Shown: piece by piece, positions 38,690 through 46,183 of the stretch
Layout: the number at the start of each line of letters is the position of its first letter
How positions within the stretch are numbered: the first letter of the stretch is position 1
DNA from: Pseudonocardia benzenivorans CB1190
Lineage (GTDB): Bacteria; Actinomycetota; Actinomycetes; Mycobacteriales; Pseudonocardiaceae
Reading direction: 5' to 3'
Assembly: GCF_000196675.2 (NCBI RefSeq)
Contig: NC_015312.1
Coordinates: 1,240,001 to 1,304,000 of the forward strand
DNA length: 64,000 nucleotides
Made by a program: the position numbers and the translations under genes
Notes under the pieces: model-generated
What the model was told of the DNA's origin: nothing
Seen by the model: only the letters and a program-made list of their open reading frames with translations
The model's database searches: none

Positions 38690-39639
38690 GCCGCTCGCCT
38701 CCAGCCGGGGTAGGTAACGCCGTTGACGGCGGGCCGGATGACGTCGTCCTCAGTCGGCCACGGGATGCCGGCTGCCGTCGCGGCGGCGAGTTCGGCGTCG
38801 TGGGCGAGTTGGAAGACGAGCACCTCGTGGTGCGCCGTCAGCGCGGTCGGCGCACCGGCGGCGCGGGCTCGGGCAGCAGCGCGACGCTCGGCGAGCGAGG
38901 CTCGGGTGACCAATCGGCTGCCGCGCAGGCCGGCGGTCAGCGCGATACACCGCTCGACCGGCGCCAACCCGGCCGCGGTGGCGGCGGCGATGAGCCGACT
39001 GGTCAGGTCAACCAGCGAGCCGTCCGGGTGCCGGAACGGTCGCGCGATGACGGCGACGTGCCCGCCGGAGCGCAGCAGCGGCTCGCAGTAGAGCAGCGTC
39101 GCGGCGAGGTCAGCGAGGGCGGACTCGACCGGGTCGCGGTCCGGACCGCTCGCCTGGGTGTTGGGGTCGGCTGGCGCGGTGCGCAGGGCGGTCAGGACGA
39201 GTCCGACTCGGCCGATCAACCCGGCGGCTCGGACGGTCGCGAGGACTTTCGGGCGGGCGTCGAGGACCGAGCCGTCGCGCCAGGCGCCCGCGGTCTTGGC
39301 GGCGGTGACGTTGGCGCGAGTGAGCGTCCACCACCGGGTGCGGGCGGTCAGTCCGAGCGCGTGACGGCCGGCGCGCAGCGCCTCCACGAGGGCGGTGCCC
39401 GCGCCGCAGTCGGGGTCGAGAACGAGGTCGCCGGGACGGGAGTAGAGGGCGATCGCGTGGGCGGCGACGGCGGGCGGAATCCGCTCGGTGTCGGTCTCGG
39501 TGCCGGGCACGCAGCCGGCGTCGCGCAGTTGCGCGAGCGGGTCACGCTGGCCGGTCGGCCAGACCGACAGCGGCGGCATCAGCGGCTCCTCCCCCGGCGG
39601 TAGGGGGAGCGGCCAGGGCGACGTGGGACGGTCAGGCAT
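38686..39639 (-). CDS. DNA-methyltransferase-like protein, catalytic motif degenerate
   Basis: A 317-residue protein with SAM-binding motif I LVLDPDCGAGTALVEALRAGRHALGLT (compare VLDPFxGSGTT). The motif IV (D/N/S)PPY expected after strand 4 is replaced by LVLTALRTAP, so base-methylating activity is doubtful. It is of the beta-class (TRM11/site-specific N-methyltransferase) layout. It overlaps the upstream gene by eight bases and may form a complex with it. Confidence 0.7.
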   Translation of the reverse strand: MPDRPTSPWPLPLPPGEEPLMPPLSVWPTGQRDPLAQLRDAGCVPGTETDTERIPPAVAAHAIALYSRPGDLVLDPDCGAGTALVEALRAGRHALGLTARTRWWTLTRANVTAAKTAGAWRDGSVLDARPKVLATVRAAGLIGRVGLVLTALRTAPADPNTQASGPDRDPVESALADLAATLLYCEPLLRSGGHVAVIARPFRHPDGSLVDLTSRLIAAATAAGLAPVERCIALTAGLRGSRLVTRASLAERRAAARARAAGAPTALTAHHEVLVFQLAHDAELAAATAAGIPWPTEDDVIRPAVNGVTYPGWRRAA

Positions 39640-40624
39640 CGGAGGTCTCCTCCCCGTCGGCGGAGTCGGTCAGGGCCGGCTGGCGGGTGAACACCAGGAG
39701 GTCGTCATGCACCTGGGTGTGCCGAGCGGGGGTCGCGAGCGGTGGCGTTGGGCCCTGCGGCCGGGGGTGCGGGGCGGGGGTCGCGACCGCGAGCGCGCCG
39801 TCGCGGACGGGGACACGCAGCAGTGCGATGCGATCGAGGTAGCGCAGTCCAGTGCGGTGCGCGGCGCGCACTAGCGAGCCGGCGGGGTCGGTGAGTCGAT
39901 CACGGGAACGGTCACCGTGAGTGATGACGGCGAGGGTGCCGGTCGGGGTGAGCAAGCCTGCCCAGTCGGCGGGGCGGAACCAGTCGAGGGTGCGCGGGTC
40001 GGCCGCGGTGATGACGAGGTCGTAGCGGTCCGGACCGACGCCGGTTGCAGTCGGATCGGATCCGGTCCGGCGGCCTGTCGACGGTCCGGCGGGCTGGTCG
40101 ATGGTCGGACTGTCGGGGTTCGGTCGGGGTCCGGACTCGGACTCGGCTGCCGCGGCATCGGCGGGTTCGTCGACCGGGTCGGGGTGCGCGACGGCGGTCT
40201 GGGTTTGGACGCCGCGGCCGAGTCGGACCACGGTCCAGCCGGCTTCGTGCAGTCCGGCGTACGGGCCGGGCCGGGACTGGCTGCGACTCCCGGTGGGTGA
40301 CCACGACGCGGGTGGCGCGAGGTAGGGCGCGGGGTCGAGCAGAAGGACCCGTTGGCCGGGCTGGGTGTAGGTGGTGACGAGCTTGATGACTGCGGTCAGC
40401 AGCCAGTTGGCGAGCAGTCCGGTGCCTTCCTGAAGGTCGTCCTGAGCGCACGGCCAGACGGTGCTCGGCCGGACCGGACGCGGATGGCGCAGCGTGAGGC
40501 GCAGGGCTCGCAGACGCGGTGTTCGCCGCCTCTGTGGGAGCGGGATCGGGATGGTCGGCGGGTCGGTCGGGCCATGCTCCTGGGAGCCGTCTCCCGGTGA
40601 GTCGTTGCCGTGTGTCGGGGTCAT
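39632..40624 (-). CDS. Second SAM-methyltransferase-fold protein, degenerate
   Basis: A 330-residue protein, first of the operon (ATG 40624 after AGGGAcc). RVLLLDPAPYLAP sits where motif I should be without the GxG, and YDLVITAADPRTLDWFRPADWAGLLTPTGTLAVITHGD is the strand 4-5 region of a Rossmann methyltransferase. A 50-residue Asp/Pro-rich insert (DEPADAAAAESESGPRPNPDSP...) splits the fold. It lacks a recognisable catalytic motif. It may be a partner or specificity subunit for the following gene. Confidence 0.6.
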   Translation of the reverse strand: MTPTHGNDSPGDGSQEHGPTDPPTIPIPLPQRRRTPRLRALRLTLRHPRPVRPSTVWPCAQDDLQEGTGLLANWLLTAVIKLVTTYTQPGQRVLLLDPAPYLAPPASWSPTGSRSQSRPGPYAGLHEAGWTVVRLGRGVQTQTAVAHPDPVDEPADAAAAESESGPRPNPDSPTIDQPAGPSTGRRTGSDPTATGVGPDRYDLVITAADPRTLDWFRPADWAGLLTPTGTLAVITHGDRSRDRLTDPAGSLVRAAHRTGLRYLDRIALLRVPVRDGALAVATPAPHPRPQGPTPPLATPARHTQVHDDLLVFTRQPALTDSADGEETSDA

Positions 40625-40847
40625 CGCGGGTCCCTAAGGTTGATGTTGTTCGGGGATCGCCCTGAATGCCCAGGGCGATGGGGTGTGGCTGATCGTGGGT
40701 TTGCCGTCAGGTGGCTCGAGGAGAATGGCCGCCCCGTCGTTCTGGACGCCCTGGCCACTGATTCAGATCTGATGCGGACCGTCGCTGTTTAGGGACCTGT
40801 TGGCGGGGTTGTCCACGGGGTTGAGCAGCAGTATCGGGAGAACGAAC
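40625..40847 (+). ncRNA. Non-coding end of IS110 copy B, candidate bridge RNA locus
   Basis: This 223-bp stretch lies between the modification operon and the IS110 recombinase. It holds a strong hairpin ATCGCCCTG-aatgcc-CAGGGCGAT (40656-40679), and a 9-bp inverted pair GGTCCCTAA (40629-40637) / TTAGGGACC (40789-40797) that encloses it. The size and position fit the bridge RNA of IS110 elements. GGTCCCTAA also contains the Shine-Dalgarno complement of the operon's first gene, so the IS end seems to abut that gene. Confidence 0.5.
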
Positions 40848-42108
40848 GTGACAGAACGGCCGCTGGTCTGGGTCGGTGTCGATGTCGGGAAAGCGGCCCA
40901 TCACGCGTGCGTGATGGATCCGGCGGGCAAGGTGGTGTTCTCGCAGAAGGTCGCCAACGACCAGGCTGCGATCGAGCACCTCGTTGCTCGTGCCCATCAG
41001 GCCGCCGGCGAAGTGCGGTGGGCGATCGATCTGACCAGCAGCGCCGCGGCGCTGCTGGTCGCAGTTCTGATCGCGACCGGGCAGCAGGTGGTCTACGTGC
41101 CAGGCCGGGTGGTGAACCGCATGACCGGGGTGTTCCGCGGCGAAGCGAAATCCGATGCCAAGGACGCGCGGGTGATCGCCGAGACCGCCCGGATGCGCAC
41201 CGACCTCACGCCGATCACCGCCACCGATGATCTGGTGATCGAGCTGACCCGGCTGACCGCGCATCGCGAAGACCTGATGGCCGACTGGGTTCGTGGTGTC
41301 AACCGACTGCGCGAGCTGCTGACCGGAATCTTCCCTGCGCTGGAACGGTCCTTCGACTACTCCACCCGCAGCGCCCTGGTACTGCTGACCGGCTTCCAAA
41401 CCCCGGAGTCGATCCGGACCGCCGGCACCGACGGTGTGGCTGCGTACCTGCGTGAGAACGGAGCATGGGCCAAAGGCATCCCGGCGATGGCCGCGACCGC
41501 GATAGCCGCTGCGGCGGCTCAGACTTTGCGGTTGCCCGGCGAGGCGACCACAGCAGTGCTCATCGCCGGGCTGGCCCGGCAGCTGCTGGACTTGGATCGG
41601 CGGATCAAGAACACCGACAAGCTGATCACCAGCCAGTTCCGCGAACATCCGCACGCCGAGATCATCGAGTCGCTGCCCGGCCTCGGACCGATTCTCGGTG
41701 CCGAGTTCATCGTGGTCACCGGCGGCAACCTCGCCGCCTTCGCCACGGCCGGGCGCCTGGCTTCCTACGCCGGGCTCGTTCCCGTGCCGCAAGACTCCGG
41801 TCGCGTCACCGGAAACCTCCGTCGTCCCAAGCGCTACAACCGTCGACTGCGCCGTGTGTTCTACATGGCAGCCCTGTCCAGCCTCAAGGTCAGCGGTCCA
41901 TCGAGGGTTTTCTACGACAAGAAACGCGGCGAGCGGCTGATACACACCCAGGCGCTGCTGGCGCTGGCCCGCCGCCTGGTGGACGTGCTCTGGGCCCTGC
42001 TGCGCGACGGGCGGACCTTCACCCCAGCCGCGCCACAACCCGCTACCGCTGCGGCTTGACACGGTCATTCAGATTCTCCTCCGGCGAGGGGGTGCTGTGC
42101 GTTCTGAC
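40629..42108 (+). mobile_element. IS110-family element, copy B (ends approximate)
   Basis: The recombinase gene with its 200-bp upstream non-coding end, lying in the divergent spacer between the modification operon and the transfer operon. It lacks terminal inverted repeats. The right end is put near 42108 because ICE repeat sequence starts there; the actual ends need an empty site. It differs clearly from copy A in the recombinase sequence. Confidence 0.65.
40848..42059 (+). CDS. IS110-family DEDD recombinase
   Basis: A 403-residue transposase from GTG 40848. It has VWVGVDVGKAAHHACVMDPAG (first acid), WAIDLTSSAAALLVAVL, KSDAKDARVIAETARMR for the remaining acids, and a C-terminal LPGLGPILGAEFIVVTGG and YAGLVPVPQDSGRVTGNLRRPKRYNRRLR (transposase-20 with catalytic Ser). 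Appears intact. Confidence 0.92.
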   Translation: MTERPLVWVGVDVGKAAHHACVMDPAGKVVFSQKVANDQAAIEHLVARAHQAAGEVRWAIDLTSSAAALLVAVLIATGQQVVYVPGRVVNRMTGVFRGEAKSDAKDARVIAETARMRTDLTPITATDDLVIELTRLTAHREDLMADWVRGVNRLRELLTGIFPALERSFDYSTRSALVLLTGFQTPESIRTAGTDGVAAYLRENGAWAKGIPAMAATAIAAAAAQTLRLPGEATTAVLIAGLARQLLDLDRRIKNTDKLITSQFREHPHAEIIESLPGLGPILGAEFIVVTGGNLAAFATAGRLASYAGLVPVPQDSGRVTGNLRRPKRYNRRLRRVFYMAALSSLKVSGPSRVFYDKKRGERLIHTQALLALARRLVDVLWALLRDGRTFTPAAPQPATAAA

Positions 42109-42166
42109 GCCCCTTAACTCCGTATTTCGACCCCGTTTTGGACACGCCTCGTCAAATTTCTCTGCA
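42109..42166 (-). repeat. Long inverted repeat, left arm
   Basis: Read on the minus strand this gives GCAGAGAAATTTGACG, then GGCGTGTCCAAAACGGGGTC, then GAAATACGGAGTTAAGGGGC. The same order of blocks recurs in direct reading at 43481-43536. About 75% of positions match by eye. Confidence 0.7.
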
Positions 42167-42362
42167 TCACGACTGCCCGCGTTGCTCGCACCTCAAAAGG
42201 GCCCGAACAGTTCTGTCAAAGCTACGGCTTGAGAGTTACCGGTTCGGCCACTCCGGGCCCGCCCAGAACTGTCCTCTGGACCGGCCCTGAGTCAAATTTT
42301 CAAGATTTTTTCGCCGCCACCAGGTTGATCTTCACTCCTGGCTCGCACCGGCGCCCGCGCGC

Positions 42363-42531
42363 CTACTAGAGCACTACTAGCGAGCGACTATGACCGCAGA
42401 TAATCGGCTACTAGCGTCGATCAAGGCGCTCGCTTCATGGAGCCGGTTTGTTGATCTTGATCGACCCCGTTCGCGGGGCGAAATAGTAGTTCGCTAGTAG
42501 CCTCGGCGCGGTTTGCTAGTTGGCGCCTAGT
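42363..42531. repeat. CTACTAG repeat cluster (iteron-like)
   Basis: CTACTAG is found at 42363-42369, 42374-42380 and 42408-42414; its complement CTAGTAG at 42494-42500, with near copies ATAGTAG (42483-42489), GCTAGTT (about 42515) and CCTAGTAAT (42526-42534). Left copies face right and right copies face left, about a centre near 42445, and the first two are 11 bp apart (one helical turn). This is the pattern of binding sites for a cooperative DNA-binding protein. Confidence 0.8.
42416..42478. repeat. Inverted repeat GTCGATCAAG and CCCCG-TTCG-CGGGG hairpin
   Basis: GTCGATCAAG (42416-42425) pairs with CTTGATCGAC (42456-42465) across 30 bp, and CCCCG-TTCG-CGGGG follows at 42465-42478, a very stable UUCG/TTCG tetraloop hairpin. 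Together they sit at the centre of the CTACTAG cluster, a layout like nic-region secondary structure of transfer origins. Confidence 0.75.
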
Positions 42532-42611
42532 AATGCCGTGGTATTTCCGTGGTATCGGTCGTGGCTTCCTGACGTCGTTGTTGTTCACATCGACGCCGTG
42601 GGAGTCACGAC

Positions 42612-43589
42612 ATGGCAGCACAATCCGTTTTTCGTCGCCGTGGCGACGAGGCTGTCCCGAACTCGTTGGATATCGCGCGGGACACGTTTACCTGGCTGGT
42701 GACCGGGCCGCACCCGGTGTCGCTGAACGGCCGGCTCTTCCCTGGCCTGCCCGACCGACACATCCCGCTGGACGAGGTCCGCGACCGGCTGCTGGCGCGC
42801 CGGTGCCCGCAGGCGACGCGGGACGCGGTGTGGGCGCATCTGGTGCTGCGCTCCCGTACTGAAGGGGCGACCTGGACGGTCGCCGCGGTCGGGGTCGCGC
42901 TGCCCGCGCTGACCTCGGTCGCGGCCACCCTGTCCGATCGGTTCGCCGGCGATCCGGCCGATGTTCACGCCGAGGTCTTGCGCGGCTTTCTGACCGCGTT
43001 GTCGACCATCGATCTGCGTCCGCCGCGGATCATGCTGCGGCTTCGGTGGGCCGCCTACCGGTCCGGATATGACGCGCTCGCCGAGGCGCTGGCGGGTCCG
43101 ACTCCGGTCGCGCCGGGCTTCCGATCCACCCCGCCGCACACGCCGTGGGGACACCCGGATCTGGTCCTCGCTCGCGCGGTCGCGGACGGAGTCCTGACCC
43201 AGACCGAGGCCGCGCTGATCGGTGCGACCCGGTTGGAAGAGGTGCCCGTCGCGGACTGGGCCGCGGCGCACCAGACCGGCGAGTGGGCGGTCTACAAGAC
43301 GCGCAAACGCGCCGAGCTCCGGCTCGCCGCGTACTTGCGCGACGGCGCCGCCGAGACCGATCCGACCGACCCGCTGACCGACCAGGTGGCCACTGCGGTG
43401 GCCCTGGCGCGCCCGGTCACGCCGACCCGCGACTTGCCACGTTCGTCACTGTCCGTATCCGTCGTCGAGGTTGGATCGGAGCAGAAAGTTCAGGGTCGCG
43501 TGTCCAAAACGGACGCGAAATCCGGAGTTCAGGGCTGCGGGACACACCCGCGCTCAGCCCGACCTTCGGAGGTGCCTCAATGCGCCTGA
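42612..43589 (+). CDS. Sigma-factor-like HTH protein, first gene of the transfer operon
   Basis: A 325-residue protein. The C-terminal third LTQTEAALIGATRLEEVPVADWAAAHQTGEWAVYKTRKRAELRLAAYL has the layout of sigma-70 region 4-like HTHs, and the helical N-terminal part (RSRTEGATWTVAAVGVALPAL) could be region 2-like. I know of no firm family name. A GGGAG Shine-Dalgarno is 8 bp before the ATG 42612. The last ~40 residues (SEQKVQGRVSKTDAKSGVQG) are encoded by the long repeat at 43481-43536, so the native C-terminus may have been changed. Confidence 0.65.
   Translation: MAAQSVFRRRGDEAVPNSLDIARDTFTWLVTGPHPVSLNGRLFPGLPDRHIPLDEVRDRLLARRCPQATRDAVWAHLVLRSRTEGATWTVAAVGVALPALTSVAATLSDRFAGDPADVHAEVLRGFLTALSTIDLRPPRIMLRLRWAAYRSGYDALAEALAGPTPVAPGFRSTPPHTPWGHPDLVLARAVADGVLTQTEAALIGATRLEEVPVADWAAAHQTGEWAVYKTRKRAELRLAAYLRDGAAETDPTDPLTDQVATAVALARPVTPTRDLPRSSLSVSVVEVGSEQKVQGRVSKTDAKSGVQGCGTHPRSARPSEVPQCA
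43481..43536 (+). repeat. Long inverted repeat, right arm, inside a coding end
   Basis: The block order GCAGAAAGTTCAGGG, GCGTGTCCAAAACGGACGCG, GAAATCCGGAGTTCAGGG matches the complement of 42109-42166. Internally AGTTCAGGG occurs twice (43487-43495 and 43526-43534), and CGTGTCC-AAAAC-GGACGCG is an imperfect palindrome. Confidence 0.7.
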
Positions 43590-44089
43590 TCGATCGTTTC
43601 CTCCCCGCCGTGAGCGGGCCACACAGCGCCCGTCTCGACGGCAATCCGCAGCCGTTGGCCCAGCACACGGAGGCGCGTACGCCGGACGAGCTCACCAGCG
43701 GCGGGCCGTCGAATGCTCCGATCATTTCGCCGGAGGACTGGACTCCGGTCCGTCCCCGGCGGTGGTCGCACGTAGCGCTGATCGCCGAGCTGGCGATCCT
43801 CGCGCTGCTGGCGTCGGCGTCGGCGGCGCACGCCGACACGATGGTCGTCGCCCTCGCCGGCTCGGTCACCGACGTCCTGAACAACGTCCGCAACTGGATC
43901 ATGGGCATCTTGGCCGGTCTGGCCACGGTGTTCCTGTCGATCGGCGGCGTCCGCTACGTGATGGGCGGCGGCGACCCCGGCGAGATCGAGAAGGCCAAGA
44001 CCGCGTTCAAGTCCGCGGGCTGGGGCTACGGCCTGGCGGCGCTCGCGCCGCTGGTCGTGGAGATCCTCAAAGGGATCGTGGGGGCCTGA
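43580..44089 (+). CDS. VirB2/TrbC-like pilin subunit
   Basis: A 169-residue protein. About 60 residues of polar leader precede a signal-like helix (HVALIAELAILALLASASAAHA|DTM). Then follow two hydrophobic helices separated by a short loop (VRNWIMGILAGLATVFLSIGGVRYVMGGG and AGWGYGLAALAPLVVEILKGIVG), the two-helix VirB2 pattern. Strong GGAGGTG 6 bp upstream of ATG 43580; overlaps the preceding gene by 10 bases. Confidence 0.75.
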   Translation: MRLIDRFLPAVSGPHSARLDGNPQPLAQHTEARTPDELTSGGPSNAPIISPEDWTPVRPRRWSHVALIAELAILALLASASAAHADTMVVALAGSVTDVLNNVRNWIMGILAGLATVFLSIGGVRYVMGGGDPGEIEKAKTAFKSAGWGYGLAALAPLVVEILKGIVGA

Positions 44090-44092
44090 CCG

Positions 44093-46183
44093 ATGGCCGT
44101 CAGCACCCCGCCCACGGTGCGCCCGCACCGCCGGTCCGGCGGCCCGGTCGCGACCGCTGCCGCCGCAGACCGAGCGACGCTCTCCCCGGTCTCCGACGGC
44201 AGCGCGGACCGGCCGCCGGCCGGTCCGCGGCGGCGCTGGCGCGCGGGCTGGATGCTGGCGCTGAGCATCGTCGTGCTCCTGGTCGGCGTCCTCGCGGTGA
44301 GCGCGTGGGCCTCGCCCGCCGCGCCGCAGCAGCCTCCGCCGCCGCTGCCGCTCCCGACCGTCGACCCGTGCACGCCGGATTCGCCGCTGCCGGTCTGCCA
44401 CCTGCCCGCACCAACCACGACCAAGCCGCTTCCCACCGCGCCACTGCCGCTGCCGACTGGGCTGCCCGCGCCAACGACATGCACCTTCCCCGGCCAGATC
44501 GGCTGCACCTCGTCCACACCGACCACGGCGCCGAGCAAGCCGTGCACCGGTGAGGACTGCATCCCGCAGCCGACCACGCCGCCACCGAACACCGGCCCGC
44601 AACAGCCGGGCGCCGGCAACGGCGACAGCGACTCGGACTGCGGCATCACCGACATCGGCGCGTGCATCACCGAGGCCATCAACTCGGCGTTCCGCAGCAT
44701 CGTCGACGCCGCACTTTCCCCGATCCTGGAGTTGATCGGTCACACCGCACTGTCCACCCCGGCCATCAGCGACCTGCCGGGCATCGGTGAGCTCTGGAAC
44801 AACTCCTGGGAGCTCGTCCTCGCCCTCTACGGCTTCTTCATCCTCGGCGGCGGCATCCTGCTGATGGGTCACGAGAGCGTCCAAGCGCGCTACTCCATAA
44901 AGGAGATCGGCCCGCGGATCCCGATCGCGTTCCTGGCCTCGGCCCTGTCGCTGTTCTTCGCTGACAAGTTCATCAAGCTGGCCAACGCGCTGACCTTGGG
45001 CGTGCTCGGCGACGGGGTGAACGCGCCCTCGCTGGGCAACACGCTCCAGGACGCCGTCCAGGGCATCGCGAGCGGCGGGCTGTTCATCATCCTGGTCGGA
45101 CTGGTGCTGGTCGTGGTCGGCCTCGCACTGTTGGTCGTCTACGTCGTCCGGATCGTCATCACCCTGGTTCTGATCATCAGTGGACCGCTGTTCCTGATGT
45201 GCCATGCCCTACCGCACACCGACCCGCTCGCGCGTTGGTGGTGGAAGGCCCTGACCGCGACCTTGGCCATTCAGTTCGCCCAGGCGCTGGTGCTGATCAC
45301 CGCGGTCCGAACGTTCCTCTCCGGCGGCGTGCACTTGTTCGGCTCGACCCTGTCCGCGCTCGGCACGCTAGTCGCCGCGATCGCCTTGTTCTTCATCCTG
45401 TTCAAGATCCCCTTCTGGCTGTTGAAGGCGGTCAAGGTCGGCTCTGGCCGTTCCTTCCTCGGTGGCTTGGCCCGTGCCTACATCGCGGCGAAGACCTTCG
45501 GCATGGTCGCCGGCAAGACCGGCGCGCTTGGCAAGGCCGGTGCCGCAGGCACCGCGAAGACCGGCGGCCGGGGCGGCGGAGGCGGAGGCGGAGGGGGCCG
45601 CGGAGGCGGCTCGGCGGATCCGCCGTGGCCCGCGCAGCCGCGCCTCGCCCCCACGCCGGAGATGGTCAACAAGCGGCTCAAGGCGGCCCATGACGCCGAG
45701 CGCGCCCGCGCGGCCCGCCGGTCGCGGCTGCCGTCGCAGGCGCCGCAGTTCCTGCAGCCCTCACCCCAAGACACCACCCACGACCCCGCCGTCACCCCGG
45801 CGAACCAGGGACCAGCCATGCCTCCTGAGTTCAGTTCCGCACCCACGCCAGCCACGCCGATCTCCCCGCCGCGGCGAGGGTCGCGGCCTGGATCGGCACC
45901 GCAGTTTCAGGCCGCCGGAGGGCCGCGTCGTCGCGGCGCCACGGCACCGCCGGCCCGCCCGATCCGCACCGCGTCGGTGCCCCCGCAGTTGCAGTTCCGG
46001 CCAGCCACGCCACCCGCGCCGCAGCCGTCGCCGCCACCCAGGCCGGCATCCGCTCCTGCCGCGCCGGTGTTCCGGCAAGCCCAGCCCGAGCCGCGCATCG
46101 GTGACGCCTACCGGCGCACCCAGTCAGTTCCGCCGCCGGTGTTCCGCGCACCGAAGCCCACTTCAGGAGGTGAAGGGAAATGA
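44093..46183 (+). CDS. VirB6/TrbL-like polytopic membrane protein
   Basis: A 696-residue protein. After a signal anchor (MLALSIVVLLVGVLAVSAW) comes a Pro/Thr-rich region (to about residue 190) with paired cysteines. A core with six or more membrane helices (ILELIGHTALSTPAI ... IALFFILFKIPFWLLKA) corresponds to the inner-membrane channel part VirB6/TrbL. The C-terminal 230 residues are Gly-rich then Pro-rich low complexity. It forms the inner-membrane pore of the conjugation machine. Confidence 0.7.
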   Translation: MAVSTPPTVRPHRRSGGPVATAAAADRATLSPVSDGSADRPPAGPRRRWRAGWMLALSIVVLLVGVLAVSAWASPAAPQQPPPPLPLPTVDPCTPDSPLPVCHLPAPTTTKPLPTAPLPLPTGLPAPTTCTFPGQIGCTSSTPTTAPSKPCTGEDCIPQPTTPPPNTGPQQPGAGNGDSDSDCGITDIGACITEAINSAFRSIVDAALSPILELIGHTALSTPAISDLPGIGELWNNSWELVLALYGFFILGGGILLMGHESVQARYSIKEIGPRIPIAFLASALSLFFADKFIKLANALTLGVLGDGVNAPSLGNTLQDAVQGIASGGLFIILVGLVLVVVGLALLVVYVVRIVITLVLIISGPLFLMCHALPHTDPLARWWWKALTATLAIQFAQALVLITAVRTFLSGGVHLFGSTLSALGTLVAAIALFFILFKIPFWLLKAVKVGSGRSFLGGLARAYIAAKTFGMVAGKTGALGKAGAAGTAKTGGRGGGGGGGGGRGGGSADPPWPAQPRLAPTPEMVNKRLKAAHDAERARAARRSRLPSQAPQFLQPSPQDTTHDPAVTPANQGPAMPPEFSSAPTPATPISPPRRGSRPGSAPQFQAAGGPRRRGATAPPARPIRTASVPPQLQFRPATPPAPQPSPPPRPASAPAAPVFRQAQPEPRIGDAYRRTQSVPPPVFRAPKPTSGGEGK

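Larger units (their letters stand above)
42060..42611. other. Gene-free, repeat-dense spacer before the transfer operon
   Basis: No gene of any credibility. AT-rich patches (TCAAATTTTCAAGATTTTTT at 42292) stand out from the surroundings. It contains one half of a long inverted repeat (42109-42166), the CTACTAG repeat cluster, a 10-bp inverted repeat and a TTCG-loop hairpin (separate entries). Its position at the head of the conjugation genes suits an operator cluster or origin of transfer. Confidence 0.7.

Noticed and set aside
39632..40624. Active type I/III restriction-modification system
   Set aside because: No endonuclease, no S subunit and no intact methyltransferase motif in the neighbouring genes.
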